Source of the DNA: SZUA-22 sp963751695
Lineage (GTDB): Bacteria; Bacteroidota; Ignavibacteria; Ignavibacteriales; Melioribacteraceae
Direction of reading: 5' to 3'
Assembly (NCBI GenBank): GCA_963751695.1
Contig: CAVVVP010000009.1
Coordinates: forward strand, 496,001 to 560,000
Length of the DNA: 64,000 nucleotides
Shown one piece after another: positions 24,569 to 35,300 of this stretch; within the stretch, counting starts at the first letter, position 1, and every line of letters starts with the position of its first letter. The position numbers and the translations under genes are program-made. A model generated the notes under the pieces. It was not told the origin of the DNA. It searched no databases and saw nothing but the letters and a program-made list of their open reading frames with translations.

Positions 24569-26293
24569 TTACTTTATAAGCATCATTTTTTTCGCTTCAA
24601 TAAAACGATCTGCAACAATTTGATAGAAATAAATACCTGAACTCAGATGATCAGCATTAAAATCTACTTGATGGAAACCAGCGGATAAACTACTATTGAT
24701 TAATTCTTCAACTTTTTGGCCTAGTGCATTATATATACTCAGATTGACATTAGACTTTGTAGGTAAGGAAAAATTTATTTTTGTAGTAGGGTTAAATGGA
24801 TTGGGGTAATTCTGAGATAATTCATACTTCTGAGGAAGGTTTTCATTTCCATTTATATCTGTGATTGCAAATGCTGAGACAGCTTCGGAATATTCACTTC
24901 TATTTCCAGCAAAATCATAAGCGGCGATTTTATAAAAATAAATTTGCCCTACTTCTACATCTGTATCTACAAAATTCGTATCGTGAACAGAATTGATTCC
25001 ATAGGTCAAAGTATCAGGATTAAATTTTACATCAGTTGATCTAAATACTTTATACATTTCAATATCTGATTCAATATTTGGAGTCCAACTTAGATGTACT
25101 TGATTTACATCACTTTCAGCAGTAATATGTTGTGGAGTACTTGGTGAAATTTCATCAATTTGTGCAGATTTAAGTGACATCCCACTAATTTTTACTTCGC
25201 CAGTTACAAGTTCGGTACAGCTAATTCCGACATAAATTGTGTTTACTGAATCTGGAATGAATAATGATTTATTCTCAGTTAAGCTTTGTGAAAGGTCGTA
25301 TTTTGTCCATTCTTGATTCTCTGCTGGAAGTTTATACCGGAAAATTTCAGATCCAATTTCGAATTTGATAGTAATAAAACTTCCTTCACTACCTTTAGTC
25401 CATATTTCAAATATGTTTTCACCTTTTTCTATTCCACCTAAATCTGGAATTGTAGTCAGCCCACCAACTTTGTTTATTTTAATGGAGTAATTTTCAGCAT
25501 TAGGAGCACCGTCAGTAGCATCTAGCCTGCTATCGTAATAAACTGGATTTAGATGATAACCATCTGGTATATTGTTTCCATCAATATCTGAGTTTAAGGG
25601 TGGCATTACTTCTGCATATGGGTTTTGAACAGTCTTATATAGATGATTGCTCCAATAACTTTGAGTTGCTACAGGAATTTCATTTACTTGCAGCCAGTCT
25701 AACAATGCTTCTGTTTTATATAAGTAACCGCTAAGACCACCTAATGAATCACCAAATGTTGAATGACTAAAGAGAATATGATGCTTTGCAACTCCATCAG
25801 CGATAAGTGTTTTCATTTCTTCTAAGGATAGTTCATCTAGTCGAAAATTACCTCTCATACCAAATTCACGATATTGTTCATCATTATTTTCGTTATAAGT
25901 TTTAAGTTGCGGAGTTTCTGAATCATAAACAGACCCTGAAACGTAATCTAAATTAGCACCTAACTGAGTAGCCAAATCTTTTGAACTAAGATGTGGAAAT
26001 TTTCCGCTAGGATGGTTCCAAATGTAAGGGCGCTCAATTCCATAGTGTTCTGCTAGTTTCAGCGATTCATTCCCTAAAAGAATCAATGCTTCTTCAGTTA
26101 AATGAATATCTTCATTAGAGAAAAGGTAATATTGAACATTAAACATTTTTCCCAAATCTATAGGATCTCTATACACATCGGTAATTTCTAAAAAATCTGG
26201 TGCTAATATATTGTTAATTAAAACAAGTCTGTTTAAAGAAGGAAAATAGAGAAAATTCTCATCTTCTTTCAAAGGATTTAAATTCGTTTTCAC
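24569..26293 (-). CDS. Secreted deacetylase-like protein with T9SS sorting domain, 3' part
   Basis: This frame encodes 574 residues. It begins inside a larger protein, since no signal peptide or plausible start is seen; the actual N-terminus is the frame at 26259-26789. The middle part has GVAKHHILFSHSTFGDS, a fibronectin type III domain (PQHITAESDVNQVHLSWTPN...KIAAYD) at about residues 385-475, and a canonical T9SS type A C-terminal domain with NYPNPFNPTTKINFSLP and SSGIYFYQIVADRF...KKMMLIK. The protein is expected to be exported and anchored or released by the type IX system. The frame break near 26285 is a one-base insertion. Confidence 0.75.
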   Translation of the reverse strand: MKTNLNPLKEDENFLYFPSLNRLVLINNILAPDFLEITDVYRDPIDLGKMFNVQYYLFSNEDIHLTEEALILLGNESLKLAEHYGIERPYIWNHPSGKFPHLSSKDLATQLGANLDYVSGSVYDSETPQLKTYNENNDEQYREFGMRGNFRLDELSLEEMKTLIADGVAKHHILFSHSTFGDSLGGLSGYLYKTEALLDWLQVNEIPVATQSYWSNHLYKTVQNPYAEVMPPLNSDIDGNNIPDGYHLNPVYYDSRLDATDGAPNAENYSIKINKVGGLTTIPDLGGIEKGENIFEIWTKGSEGSFITIKFEIGSEIFRYKLPAENQEWTKYDLSQSLTENKSLFIPDSVNTIYVGISCTELVTGEVKISGMSLKSAQIDEISPSTPQHITAESDVNQVHLSWTPNIESDIEMYKVFRSTDVKFNPDTLTYGINSVHDTNFVDTDVEVGQIYFYKIAAYDFAGNRSEYSEAVSAFAITDINGNENLPQKYELSQNYPNPFNPTTKINFSLPTKSNVNLSIYNALGQKVEELINSSLSAGFHQVDFNADHLSSGIYFYQIVADRFIEAKKMMLIK

Positions 26294-26789
26294 TAAAAAC
26301 TTTGTTGTTAAAGATATTTACATATCCGACCATTTTTCTTTTCAAAGGATCTAAAGGGGCAAACTCTAAACAAACTTTATCCCCGATTAAGTTTTGAACA
26401 CCTGGAGCATTTTCATAGTCAAGGGTATCAAAGATTGTAATAAAATAATTAGTCCTATAATTTGGAGTTGCATCTAAAAGTTCGTGTCCTTGAATTTGTA
26501 AAGCCTTGATTCCTTCTACATATTCATTTGCACTAACTCCTTCGCTAGCTAGTCCAATGGAAAAATTAAAATTTTTATCCCTTTCGTTGAATATTTCTGA
26601 ATACTCAGAATATGTATCAACAGAATGTGTTCCATATACCCTGAAACAAACACCACCTTTTTTTGAAGTTTCCCAGCTCTCATTTTGTTCGTTACTACTA
26701 TTTTGTGCTAAATTCGTTGACATGAATAAGAGAACTGTATTAAATAATAATATAGTTATATATTGTTTATTTGTATTTGATTTAAGCAT
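26259..26789 (-). CDS. Secreted deacetylase-like protein, N-terminal part (frame broken)
   Basis: A 176-residue piece with a signal peptide (YITILLFNTVLLFMSTNLAQ) followed by GGVCFRVYGTHSVDTYSEYSEIFNERDKNFNFSIGLAS and LQIQGHELLDATPNYRTNYF. The pattern resembles a NodB-type deacetylase start with its metal residues partly replaced (VYGT in place of a DD-motif, HELLDATPNY in place of HTxxH). The true continuation is in the frame at 24569-26293; reading through as VFVKTNLNPLKEDENF needs removal of one base. The degenerate active site suggests binding rather than catalysis even if the gene is intact. Confidence 0.65.
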   Translation of the reverse strand: MLKSNTNKQYITILLFNTVLLFMSTNLAQNSSNEQNESWETSKKGGVCFRVYGTHSVDTYSEYSEIFNERDKNFNFSIGLASEGVSANEYVEGIKALQIQGHELLDATPNYRTNYFITIFDTLDYENAPGVQNLIGDKVCLEFAPLDPLKRKMVGYVNIFNNKVFSENEFKSFERR

Positions 26790-27080
26790 AACTATTTCTC
26801 CACTTAAATGTTATTAAATCATTAAAATTAATTATCATGTTTTGTTACTCAACTATTAAGCCAAAAAATACCTTAATATTTATTCATTTTTATAGGCAAT
26901 AATTTGGTGTATTTTCTCATTTTAAGAACTTTTCCCGAAATAACTCAAAACACATTATTATACTTAGAGAATCGTATAATTCTATTTCATGATTTAATAT
27001 TGAATATTAACTCAGATTATTGGTGTATTTATAGAATCTATGAATGTGTAGTTTGTTATTAAATAATGGCCCACTTATAC
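26790..27080 (-). other. Intergenic region upstream of the deacetylase-like gene
   Basis: About 290 AT-rich bases with no gene. A sigma-54-like match on the minus strand (GGCTT, five bases, TTGAG) is at 26848-26862, about 58 bases before the start at 26789, but its -12 element lacks GC, so it is weak. Confidence 0.35.
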
Positions 27081-27107
27081 AAAAAGGAAGCTGATTGCTT
27101 CCTTTTT
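27081..27107 (-). terminator. Rho-independent terminator after tRNA-Asp
   Basis: An 11-bp inverted repeat (27081-27091 with 27097-27107, loop TGATT) has an AAGGAAGC/GCTTCCTT core with flanking A and T runs. On the minus strand it directly follows the 3' end of the tRNA, with the U-tract in the correct place. Confidence 0.85.
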
Positions 27108-27111
27108 TTTG

Positions 27112-27186
27112 CGGGACCGACGAGACTCGAACTCGCGACCTCCTGCGTGACAGGCAGGCGCTCTAACCAAACTGAGCTACGATCCC
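27112..27186 (-). tRNA. tRNA-Asp (anticodon GTC)
   Basis: On the minus strand a full cloverleaf is present. The acceptor stem GGGATCG pairs with CGGTCCC, the D arm reads GCTCAGTTTGGTTAGAGC, the anticodon arm is CCTGCCTGTCACGCAGG with GTC in the loop, and the T arm contains GTTCGAGTC. CCA is not encoded. It lies downstream of pfkA on the same strand and has its own terminator. Confidence 0.95.
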
Positions 27187-27249
27187 TTAAAAGTATTTCT
27201 TAAGAACGACTGCTAAAGTAAATATTATTTAAAAATTATGCAAGTCCAA

Positions 27250-28353
27250 TTATAAATCTTTTGTACCAAAACTTGCACCAACTGCTTTTGCTGTGAGTAC
27301 AGCTTGGTCATCAATTTTTACAAGTTTTTGTTTTGCTATAGCTTCTTCGATTCTTACGCTTTTAACTTCATTTCCGATTAAGGCAACCATTCGTCCAAAT
27401 TTTTGTTTATAGGCTAAGTTAATTGCGTATGTACCAAATTTTGTTGAAAGAATTCTATCGAAGGGAGTTGGGGTTCCACCACGTTGAAGATGACCAAGTA
27501 CCGTATATCTAGTTTCTAGTCCAGTATTTACTTCTATACTCTCTGCAACAACTTCTGCAATTCCTCCTAATTTAATCGGATCAGTTCTTTTAGCATCTGT
27601 CGACTTTACAACGAGCTCTCCACCTTTTGGTTTTGCTCCTTCTGCCGCACACACGATGCTGTATTTTTTCCCCATTAGGGATCGGTATTTTACTTTTTCA
27701 TAAATTTCTTCCCACTCAAAGGGGATTTCTGGTATAAGTATTACATCAGCACCTCCGGCTAATCCTCCATTAAGAGCAATCCATCCAGCATATCGTCCCA
27801 TTGTTTCAATTACCATTACTCTATGATGTGCAGAAGCAGTTGTTCTCAGTCTATCCAGAGCTTCAGAAACAACAAACACAGCTGAATCATGACCGAACGT
27901 CATGTCAGTTGCTTCAAGATCATTATCAATTGTTTTTGGAACTCCAACGACATTCATACCAAGATCTGCCAGCTGCTTAGAGATGTGCATTGTACCATCA
28001 CCTCCAATTGCTATCATTGCATCAAGACCCCAGGCATCATAGTACTCCATTGCTTCTTTGGATTTGTTAACAATTTTGATTTCATCTTCAATTTTAATAG
28101 GCCAATGAAATGGATCTCCTTTGTTGGACGATCCCAAAATTGTTCCACCAAGTGATAAAATACCTGAAACATCCTTATCATAAAGCTCAATAGCAGTACC
28201 ATTTACTAATCCCTCGAATCCATTTAGTATACCTAGAACCTTTAAACCATGGTCAAGAGCTGGTTTTGTAACTCCACGGATAACAGCATTAAGTCCTGGA
28301 CAATCTCCTCCACCTGTTAAAATACCAATTCGTTTTACTTTTTTATCTTTCAT
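27250..28353 (-). CDS. pfkA: 6-phosphofructokinase
   Basis: The 367-residue enzyme has GILTGGGDCPGLNAVIRG (residues 10-27), MIAIGGDGTMHI (113-124), VPKTIDND (138-145) with the catalytic Asp, and METMGRYAGWIAL-type substrate-binding region. It phosphorylates fructose 6-phosphate in glycolysis. Gly in GGDGT argues for ATP as the donor, since pyrophosphate enzymes have GGDD, whereas Lys in PKTIDND is shared with the pyrophosphate and group III enzymes. It therefore belongs to the longer group III type rather than the E. coli 320-residue type. It follows rnhC by 18 bases on the same strand. Confidence 0.92.
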   Translation of the reverse strand: MKDKKVKRIGILTGGGDCPGLNAVIRGVTKPALDHGLKVLGILNGFEGLVNGTAIELYDKDVSGILSLGGTILGSSNKGDPFHWPIKIEDEIKIVNKSKEAMEYYDAWGLDAMIAIGGDGTMHISKQLADLGMNVVGVPKTIDNDLEATDMTFGHDSAVFVVSEALDRLRTTASAHHRVMVIETMGRYAGWIALNGGLAGGADVILIPEIPFEWEEIYEKVKYRSLMGKKYSIVCAAEGAKPKGGELVVKSTDAKRTDPIKLGGIAEVVAESIEVNTGLETRYTVLGHLQRGGTPTPFDRILSTKFGTYAINLAYKQKFGRMVALIGNEVKSVRIEEAIAKQKLVKIDDQAVLTAKAVGASFGTKDL

Positions 28354-28371
28354 TATAATATCCTTTATGGA

Positions 28372-29268
28372 CTATTTAATTAAACATCTCTTTACATTCT
28401 TAAAGTGCAATTTAGCAATATTTTTCATTTCGATTTCCGGATTATCCATAATGTTTTTAATCACTTTATCTACTTCCTCAGAAGCTCCTTTTGGTAGACC
28501 GAAGTCATTACTTTCAAACCATTCAACTACTTTTTCTCTAGCTAGAATTGAAGCTGCAGCAACACCAATAAAACGTTCAGCTTTTGTTGTTTGAGTTATA
28601 GTAATTTCTTCACTATCTAAATTTTTTCTGAGAGTAAAAGCATTATTGCCAAACTTATCGATAATAGCATCTGAGCTATTTTTACGCTCTAATAATGAGT
28701 TTATTACCTGAGTATGTCCCCAAGTCAAAAGGGAATTTAAGTTTTTAAATTTATCGTACAAATGGTTATAGTATTCTGGATCGATTATTAATAATTCATA
28801 ATTATCTGGAAATTCATGGGCAATAGACTTACTAATTCGTGAAATCTGGAAGTCATTTAGTTCTTTGCTATCTTTAACCCCTAATTTTAAAAGAGAATTT
28901 CTACATTCTTCTGTTGAATAAAAAGCTGCAATAACTAATGGGCCAAAGACATCGCCTTTCCCAGATTCATCACTTCCAATGTACACAGATGGTTCATCAA
29001 TACTTTTTTCTTGAAAATCTAATGATTTCTGATCAAAAACAATATTCTGAATTTGTTTAAATAAGTTTGTTTCATTATTGCCTTGTATTACTGTCTTTAA
29101 TCCTTTTTTACCAAAATATAGTTGAAGTTTAAGTTTCTCATTTCCTTTACTTATTAGAAATTCATAATTATAATTTTTTTGTTCTATGCTAGATGTTACA
29201 AAACCCATTGTTCCTATTTGTCTTCTTAGTTGATGGATCTTTGATTGTGCAGATTCTTTGATATTCAT
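28372..29268 (-). CDS. rnhC: Ribonuclease HIII
   Basis: The 298-residue protein has an N-terminal substrate-binding domain (about 1-90, lysine-rich beta sheet, TBP-like as usual in RNase HIII) and the type 2 RNase H core beginning VYIGSDESGKGDVFGPLVIAAFY, where Asp100 and Glu101 form the DE pair of the catalytic site. Later motifs are LGVKDSKELND, AIIDKFGN and AERFIGVAAASILAREK. It cuts the RNA strand of RNA/DNA hybrids. The N-terminal extension and DESGKGD distinguish it from RNase HII. It is co-directional with pfkA. Confidence 0.92.
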   Translation of the reverse strand: MNIKESAQSKIHQLRRQIGTMGFVTSSIEQKNYNYEFLISKGNEKLKLQLYFGKKGLKTVIQGNNETNLFKQIQNIVFDQKSLDFQEKSIDEPSVYIGSDESGKGDVFGPLVIAAFYSTEECRNSLLKLGVKDSKELNDFQISRISKSIAHEFPDNYELLIIDPEYYNHLYDKFKNLNSLLTWGHTQVINSLLERKNSSDAIIDKFGNNAFTLRKNLDSEEITITQTTKAERFIGVAAASILAREKVVEWFESNDFGLPKGASEEVDKVIKNIMDNPEIEMKNIAKLHFKNVKRCLIK

Positions 29269-29437
29269 TTTATTTAGTTTTGTGTAAAATTCAGAAATTA
29301 AAATAAGGAAATAATTTTAGACAGAGCAACTAAACGGTTCTCATTTTTTGATAGATAATAATATTTTATTTCTAAAATTTATTACTTAATTTTGAGCAAT
29401 AATTCGAAGAAAATTCCTTTTAATATTGGGAGGTACT

Positions 29438-32290
29438 ATGAGGAAAAATTTACTCGTTCTAAATTTCCTTTTATTGTCCCTTGCGAGTTTAATTTTTACC
29501 GTTAGTATAAATGCTGCAACAACTGGTAAAATAGCCGGTAGAATAATTGATTCCACTGGTGAGCCTCTTCCGTTTGTAAATATAATTGTCTTAGGAACCA
29601 ATTATGGCGCTGCAGCTGATATTGATGGTTATTACTCAATTTTAAATATTCCACCAGGTACTTACGAAGTAAAAGCTTCCGCAATTGGATACAATGCAAC
29701 TATTGTTCAAAATGTTAAAGTATCGATAGATCTTACAACCAATGTCGATTTTACACTAACCGAAACTTCTCTTGAGTTAGGAGAAGATGTAGTGGTTGTA
29801 GCTACAAAACCGATGGTGCAGAAGGATCTAACTGCCTCAACATCAGTTGTCGGTGGTGACATGATCAAAGAACTTCCAGTATCTGATCTAGGGGACGTCC
29901 TTTCACTACAAGCAGGAATTGTTATTTCGCCCGGCGGAGGAATACATGTTAGAGGTGGAAGGAGTGGACAAGTTGCATACCAAATCGATGGTGTTCCTAT
30001 AACTGATTCATACGATGGAAGTACTGTGGTCGAGGTTAATCAGAACGCTGTACAAGAGATGCAAGTTATAAGCGGTGCTTTCAACGCTGAGTATGGTCAA
30101 GCTCTTTCAGGAGTGGTTAATGTAGTAACGAAAGATGGTGCGGATAGATTTAGTGGAAACATTCAAGCATTTGCTGGGGATTATGCTTCCAATCGATCAG
30201 ATGTTTTTTGGGATATTGAAAGTATAAATCCCATTAATGTAGCCAATATTGAGGGAAGCATAAGCGGACCGATAATTAGTGAAAATCTGTTTTTCTATAC
30301 AAATCTTAGATATTATCAGAATTTGGGATATCTCTCCGGAAGAAAACAATTTTTAGTAACAGATTATGCAAGCGAAGCTCCTAATTCTGGGGGAGCAAAC
30401 TATCTTTTTTATAATGAGAACCGACAGTTGCTGGATACAACTTGGACAGATGAGTATGTGTCACTAAATCCAAGAAAGAAATTTTTTGGACAAGCGAAAC
30501 TAACTTATAGAATTTTATCCGGCATGAAAATAAGCTACAATTTTATTGGGGATAAACAGGAATTCAAAGACTACTCAGACGGTGCAAAGCTTACTCCCGA
30601 CAATAATTTACAAAGATTTCAAGATGCATATTCACACATTGTAAATCTAAATCATGCTATTTCAACAAAAAGTTTCTACACATTAAATTTTAGTTATTAT
30701 TCTAAACAATACAAGCATTACTTGTATGAAGATATCTACACTAATGATCCTTTAAGACCAACTTTGTACGTGGATAATACGATTCATCAAACCCCACCAT
30801 ATAGTTATGCAGTCGGTGGTACAAATAAAAGTAGATTTGAGAGAAAGACTGAAACAATCCTCGGTAAACTTGATTGGACTTCTCAATTAACACAAGAAAT
30901 TAACTTGCAATTTGGGTTGGATTATAAACGACATGATCTTTTTTATCACGAAATAACTCTTGTCGATATGTTGGATGAAAACGGACAGAAGACTTCTCCA
31001 TATAACGTTCAAATACCTCCTATCTCTTCAGTTGATAATAATAGATACACCCATAATCCAACTGAGCTTGCTGGATACGTACAAGCAAAATTTGAAGCAT
31101 TCAATATGATTATTAATGCGGGATTACGTTTTGACTTATTTGATCCTGACGGAGTAATACTTGCTGATCCAGCTGATCCAAATTATAAAAATCCTCTTAA
31201 GCCCACAAATCAATTTAATGATTTAAATGGTAATGGTGTAATTGATCCTGAGGAGCAAATCCCTGACAACGCAAAAACTGATGAGCAAAGACTTGACTAC
31301 TGGTATAATGATGCTTCAGTCAAAACGCAGATAAGCCCTCGTATAGGAATTGCGTTCCCTATAACCGACAAAGGAGTAATTCATTTTTCATATGGACATT
31401 TTTTCCAACTTCCACGTTATGAATATCTCTATGCTAATCCAGAGTTTGAATTGGGGGTAGGTTCAGGAAATCAAGGTTTGTTTGGAAATGCGGACTTGAA
31501 TCCTCAAAGTACAGTAAAGGGTGAAATTGGACTACAACAGCAATTAGGCGATTTTACGGCAATTGATGTAACCATATTCTTTGAAGATTTTAGAGACCTT
31601 ACTGGAACTCAGTCTGATGAAGTTGCAGTATTCGGTGGTGCTCAGAGTTACAGCCGTTATGCCAACTCTGACTTTGGTTTTTCAAAAGGTTTTGTAATAA
31701 AATTTACTCAAAGATTTGGTGGAGGATTAGCATTTAATCTTGACTATACTTTCTCAGAAACAAAAGGAAATGCATCTAATCCAGCAGATGCAAGGAATGC
31801 AATACTAGGTGGAGCGCTTCCGGAAACAATAATTGCACCATTAGACTGGGATCAGACACATACACTTAACATCTCTTTAGCCTATACACAGTCTAGGAAT
31901 TGGGGATTTTCATTAATCGGGAATTTCTTTACAGGACAACCGTACACTCCAGCTGTAAATAAATTTACGAGAGTTACACAAAACGCGTATCCAAGAAACA
32001 GTGATTACAAACCTTCTCTTTTCAATATTGATTTGAGAATTTATAAAGATATACCTATTTCAGAGAGGACTTATTTCTCAATTTTTGCTAGAGTTTTCAA
32101 TTTGTTAGATTGGGAGAATCCTACTCAAGTTTTTACCGATACTGGGGATCCTTACTATACCATTTCACAGACCGAAGCTGAAAGAATCGATCCAACAGTT
32201 TATTATAATTCACTTAACGAGATATATACGGTACCTACATATTTCTCTCAACCGAGAAGAATCGAGCTAGGTGTATCATATAATTTTTAA
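29438..32290 (+). CDS. TonB-dependent receptor with carboxypeptidase-like N-terminal domain (copy 1)
   Basis: The ATG at 29438 is preceded by GGGAGGT, so I prefer it to the TTG at 29426; the product is 950 residues. A signal peptide (LLVLNFLLLSLASLIFTVSINA) is followed by a CarboxypepD_reg-like domain (GKIAGRIIDSTGEPLPFVNIIVLGTNYGA, about residues 30-110), a plug domain (VVGGDMIKELPVSDLGDVLSLQAGI...GQALSGVVNVVT) and a long beta barrel ending in GVSYNF. This resembles SusC-type or oar-type receptors of Bacteroidetes. The ligand is unknown. It heads a triad with the genes at 32308 and 35881, 17 and 9 bases apart, which is repeated at 40097-46405. Confidence 0.85.
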   Translation: MRKNLLVLNFLLLSLASLIFTVSINAATTGKIAGRIIDSTGEPLPFVNIIVLGTNYGAAADIDGYYSILNIPPGTYEVKASAIGYNATIVQNVKVSIDLTTNVDFTLTETSLELGEDVVVVATKPMVQKDLTASTSVVGGDMIKELPVSDLGDVLSLQAGIVISPGGGIHVRGGRSGQVAYQIDGVPITDSYDGSTVVEVNQNAVQEMQVISGAFNAEYGQALSGVVNVVTKDGADRFSGNIQAFAGDYASNRSDVFWDIESINPINVANIEGSISGPIISENLFFYTNLRYYQNLGYLSGRKQFLVTDYASEAPNSGGANYLFYNENRQLLDTTWTDEYVSLNPRKKFFGQAKLTYRILSGMKISYNFIGDKQEFKDYSDGAKLTPDNNLQRFQDAYSHIVNLNHAISTKSFYTLNFSYYSKQYKHYLYEDIYTNDPLRPTLYVDNTIHQTPPYSYAVGGTNKSRFERKTETILGKLDWTSQLTQEINLQFGLDYKRHDLFYHEITLVDMLDENGQKTSPYNVQIPPISSVDNNRYTHNPTELAGYVQAKFEAFNMIINAGLRFDLFDPDGVILADPADPNYKNPLKPTNQFNDLNGNGVIDPEEQIPDNAKTDEQRLDYWYNDASVKTQISPRIGIAFPITDKGVIHFSYGHFFQLPRYEYLYANPEFELGVGSGNQGLFGNADLNPQSTVKGEIGLQQQLGDFTAIDVTIFFEDFRDLTGTQSDEVAVFGGAQSYSRYANSDFGFSKGFVIKFTQRFGGGLAFNLDYTFSETKGNASNPADARNAILGGALPETIIAPLDWDQTHTLNISLAYTQSRNWGFSLIGNFFTGQPYTPAVNKFTRVTQNAYPRNSDYKPSLFNIDLRIYKDIPISERTYFSIFARVFNLLDWENPTQVFTDTGDPYYTISQTEAERIDPTVYYNSLNEIYTVPTYFSQPRRIELGVSYNF

Positions 32291-32307
32291 TTGTTTAGGA
32301 ACAGACT

Positions 32308-35300
32308 ATGTTTAATAAGACATTTATCGTACTTCTATTACTAGGACTCATGAATACACTCCTGGCGCAAGGAAATGGAGATGCAACGCTTTTAAGAATC
32401 GGATTTCATACTGGTAACCGTGCAGGTATTTCCTTTTACAATGATGGACAGATTGCTGGGTTCAGAGTCGATACAGATATTAGAGGGGAATGGCCGCTAG
32501 GCTCAGGTGAAAATTATATTGGTGATCTAATTCCACTTATTGGAGTTGAATTTACAAATGCAAATAATAAAACTCTCCAATCTGTTTCAATATCAAGAGG
32601 GCCAAGAAACAACCAAGGTTTAGAAAGACACCCCGTTAAAGGATATTTCTGGGGCTTCAATCCAATTCCAGGGTTCATTAATCCAAATAGTGAATCAGTT
32701 GCGATGAGCCATATACCAAATTCTTGGCCGCTTGGTGGTTGGGCAGATCCTGGGGGATTTCCAGAGGTAACCAATTATGTTGATGGCGATGGAAATACTG
32801 AGTGGTGGGGCTATTTTGGCAGAGGGATTATTCAAGCAGATCAAGAGAGTTATTTTGTAGCCGATGACCAGTCTGATGATGAATTCAACGGTGTAAATGA
32901 TGCAACCTTTGAAGCAGAATTATTTGCTCCTGATTCTCTCAATTTACTTAGACACGGAATGGGACTTCAGTACCGTCAGAGAGGGTTTCAATGGTCAAGC
33001 TTTCTTGCAGAAGATGCAATTTTTTGGTTGGTGGATATTAAAAATGAAGGAACCACTAACTTCAAGCGAGCAGACTTTGGTACTGTCGTTGGTACTTTGG
33101 CTGGAGGTGATGGAGATAGTGGTGATGACCTTGGTTTCTTTGATACTGAAAAATCAATCACATACTCTTGGGATAGTGATAACGTTGGCAACAAAGGCCA
33201 AGAAGTTGGATATGTTGGTTATGCATACTTAGAATCACCAGGAAATCCATTTGATGGAATTGATAATGATGGTGATTCTCAAGATCCTAGTTCTCCTAAG
33301 TTTGATGTACCCGACTTTTTCGAGGTTTCCTATGGAACTGGAGATAGAGTCATCTTGATAGAAGAAAACACTTATGAAAGGACATCTTATACGGTTGGTG
33401 CCTTACCAGATACAGTTTATTCATTAGGTGCAATGATAGTGATTCGCGCTGGGAGTCCTTTAAGAGAAGGTCATATTGCAGCAATAGAGAATGGAGTAGC
33501 AATTCCGGATAGTACTGCTTTTGATGGAATAGATAACGATTTGGACGGATTAATTGACGAAAACGAATCTTTGCATTTCAATTCAAGAGTTATTAATCAA
33601 CAAGATCCGCTTAGTTATATAAATTATTTTACAGGTGAAGGTTTAAATGATCTGCTAATTGATGAAAAGCGTGATAATGATTTGGATGAAGATCAAGATT
33701 GGGCAGCAGATTCTGATGATTTAGGGCAAGATGGTTTGGGTCCTGACGATGATAATTATCCCGGACCTGATGCAGGAGAAGGGGATGGAATACCTACACA
33801 AGGTGAGCCGAATTTTGGCAGAACTGATCCTGATGAATCTGACCAGATAGGTTTGACAGCATTTAACTTTTTCAATATTTCAGCTTCTCCTGATATGACA
33901 AATGATTCTCTGCTCTGGTCTAGAATGACTCCAGGTAGATTTGATGAAATTCCACGACAACCTCAAGATGGTGACTTTATATATGCTTCAGGTTATTTCC
34001 CATTGATTGCTGAGAATATAGAAAGGTTTTCTACATCAATTTTGTTTGGTGAAGATCTTCGCGACATTCAGAATAATCAAGTTATTGTGCAGCAGATTTA
34101 TAATGCAGGATATAAGTTTCCTCAACCACCCAAAAAACCAAAGATTACAATTACTCAAGCCGATGGTAATGTTGTTATTTATTGGGATAGTGGCCCAACT
34201 GAAAGATCTAAAGATTTTATAACGAAGAAACGTGATTTCCAAGGGTATAAGATATACAGAGCCACTGATGCTGGTTTTAGGGATGCCAGATCCATTACTA
34301 ATGCTTTTGGCGTGTTAACATTCGATAAACCAATAGCACAGTATGATCTGGTTGATTCAATCAAAGGATTCTTCTATCCTTCAGAATCAATGTTTACTCA
34401 GATAGGTGGGACCACCTATTATTTGGGTGATAATACTGGAGTCATTAATAGATTTATCGATTCAACTGTTACTGCTGGGATTACTTATTACTACGCAGTG
34501 TGCGCTTATGATTCAGGAGAAGAAGAATTAGAAATTTTCCCTTCAGAAAATTCTAAATTTGTTTTTAGAGAAGCCTCTGGGAATGTGCAAACTGATGATA
34601 ATACTGGATACATAACTCCAGGCAGAAGACCTACAGGTTACGTGGAAGCAGTAGAAGGTGACAGAACTTTAAGCGATTCGTATAGAGGAACTGGTGATAT
34701 CGTAGTTGAATTAGTCGATGAAACTGATGTTAGAGATAATTTTTCATACGAGCTAACTTTTAACGATACTGCATTGCAAGGTTATACTACTGATTATTCA
34801 GTTGTAGATTTGCAAACACCTGATACAGTTTTTATTCCAACAATAAATGAAACTCAGATTGTAGCACCAAAAGAAACAATATCTCTTCCAGCTGGTACTG
34901 ATACAGTCTTGGTGAATGGAAAACCGTTCGCTGTTGGGGGAGATACTTATACAGCAGATTATGATACATTAATAAATAGAGATACTGTGTTTACTGGAAG
35001 TACTCAGATAGTCCATGGATATAGAATGCAGATCTATAATGACTGGCAAATAAGGGAAGATACAGCAAAATCAGGATTTGATGGAATTATTAGTGATCCA
35101 GAACCAAAGTATTCTTTCTTCCCATTTTTCTTTAAAAATCAATATCCCGAGTATAACGGAATTGATATGCCTTACGATTATCAATTGGAATTTTATGATG
35201 AAATTGTTGGAAGTTCGGTTGCTGATACACTGTTTCCACCTACTTCCTCAAATATTTTTCCAGAGCGTGATTTAACATTTAAAGTTAAAAATCTAACAAC

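Noticed and set aside
27081..27107. CRISPR or riboswitch near the tRNA.
   Set aside because: Only a simple terminator hairpin and the tRNA cloverleaf are present; no repeat array anywhere in the window.
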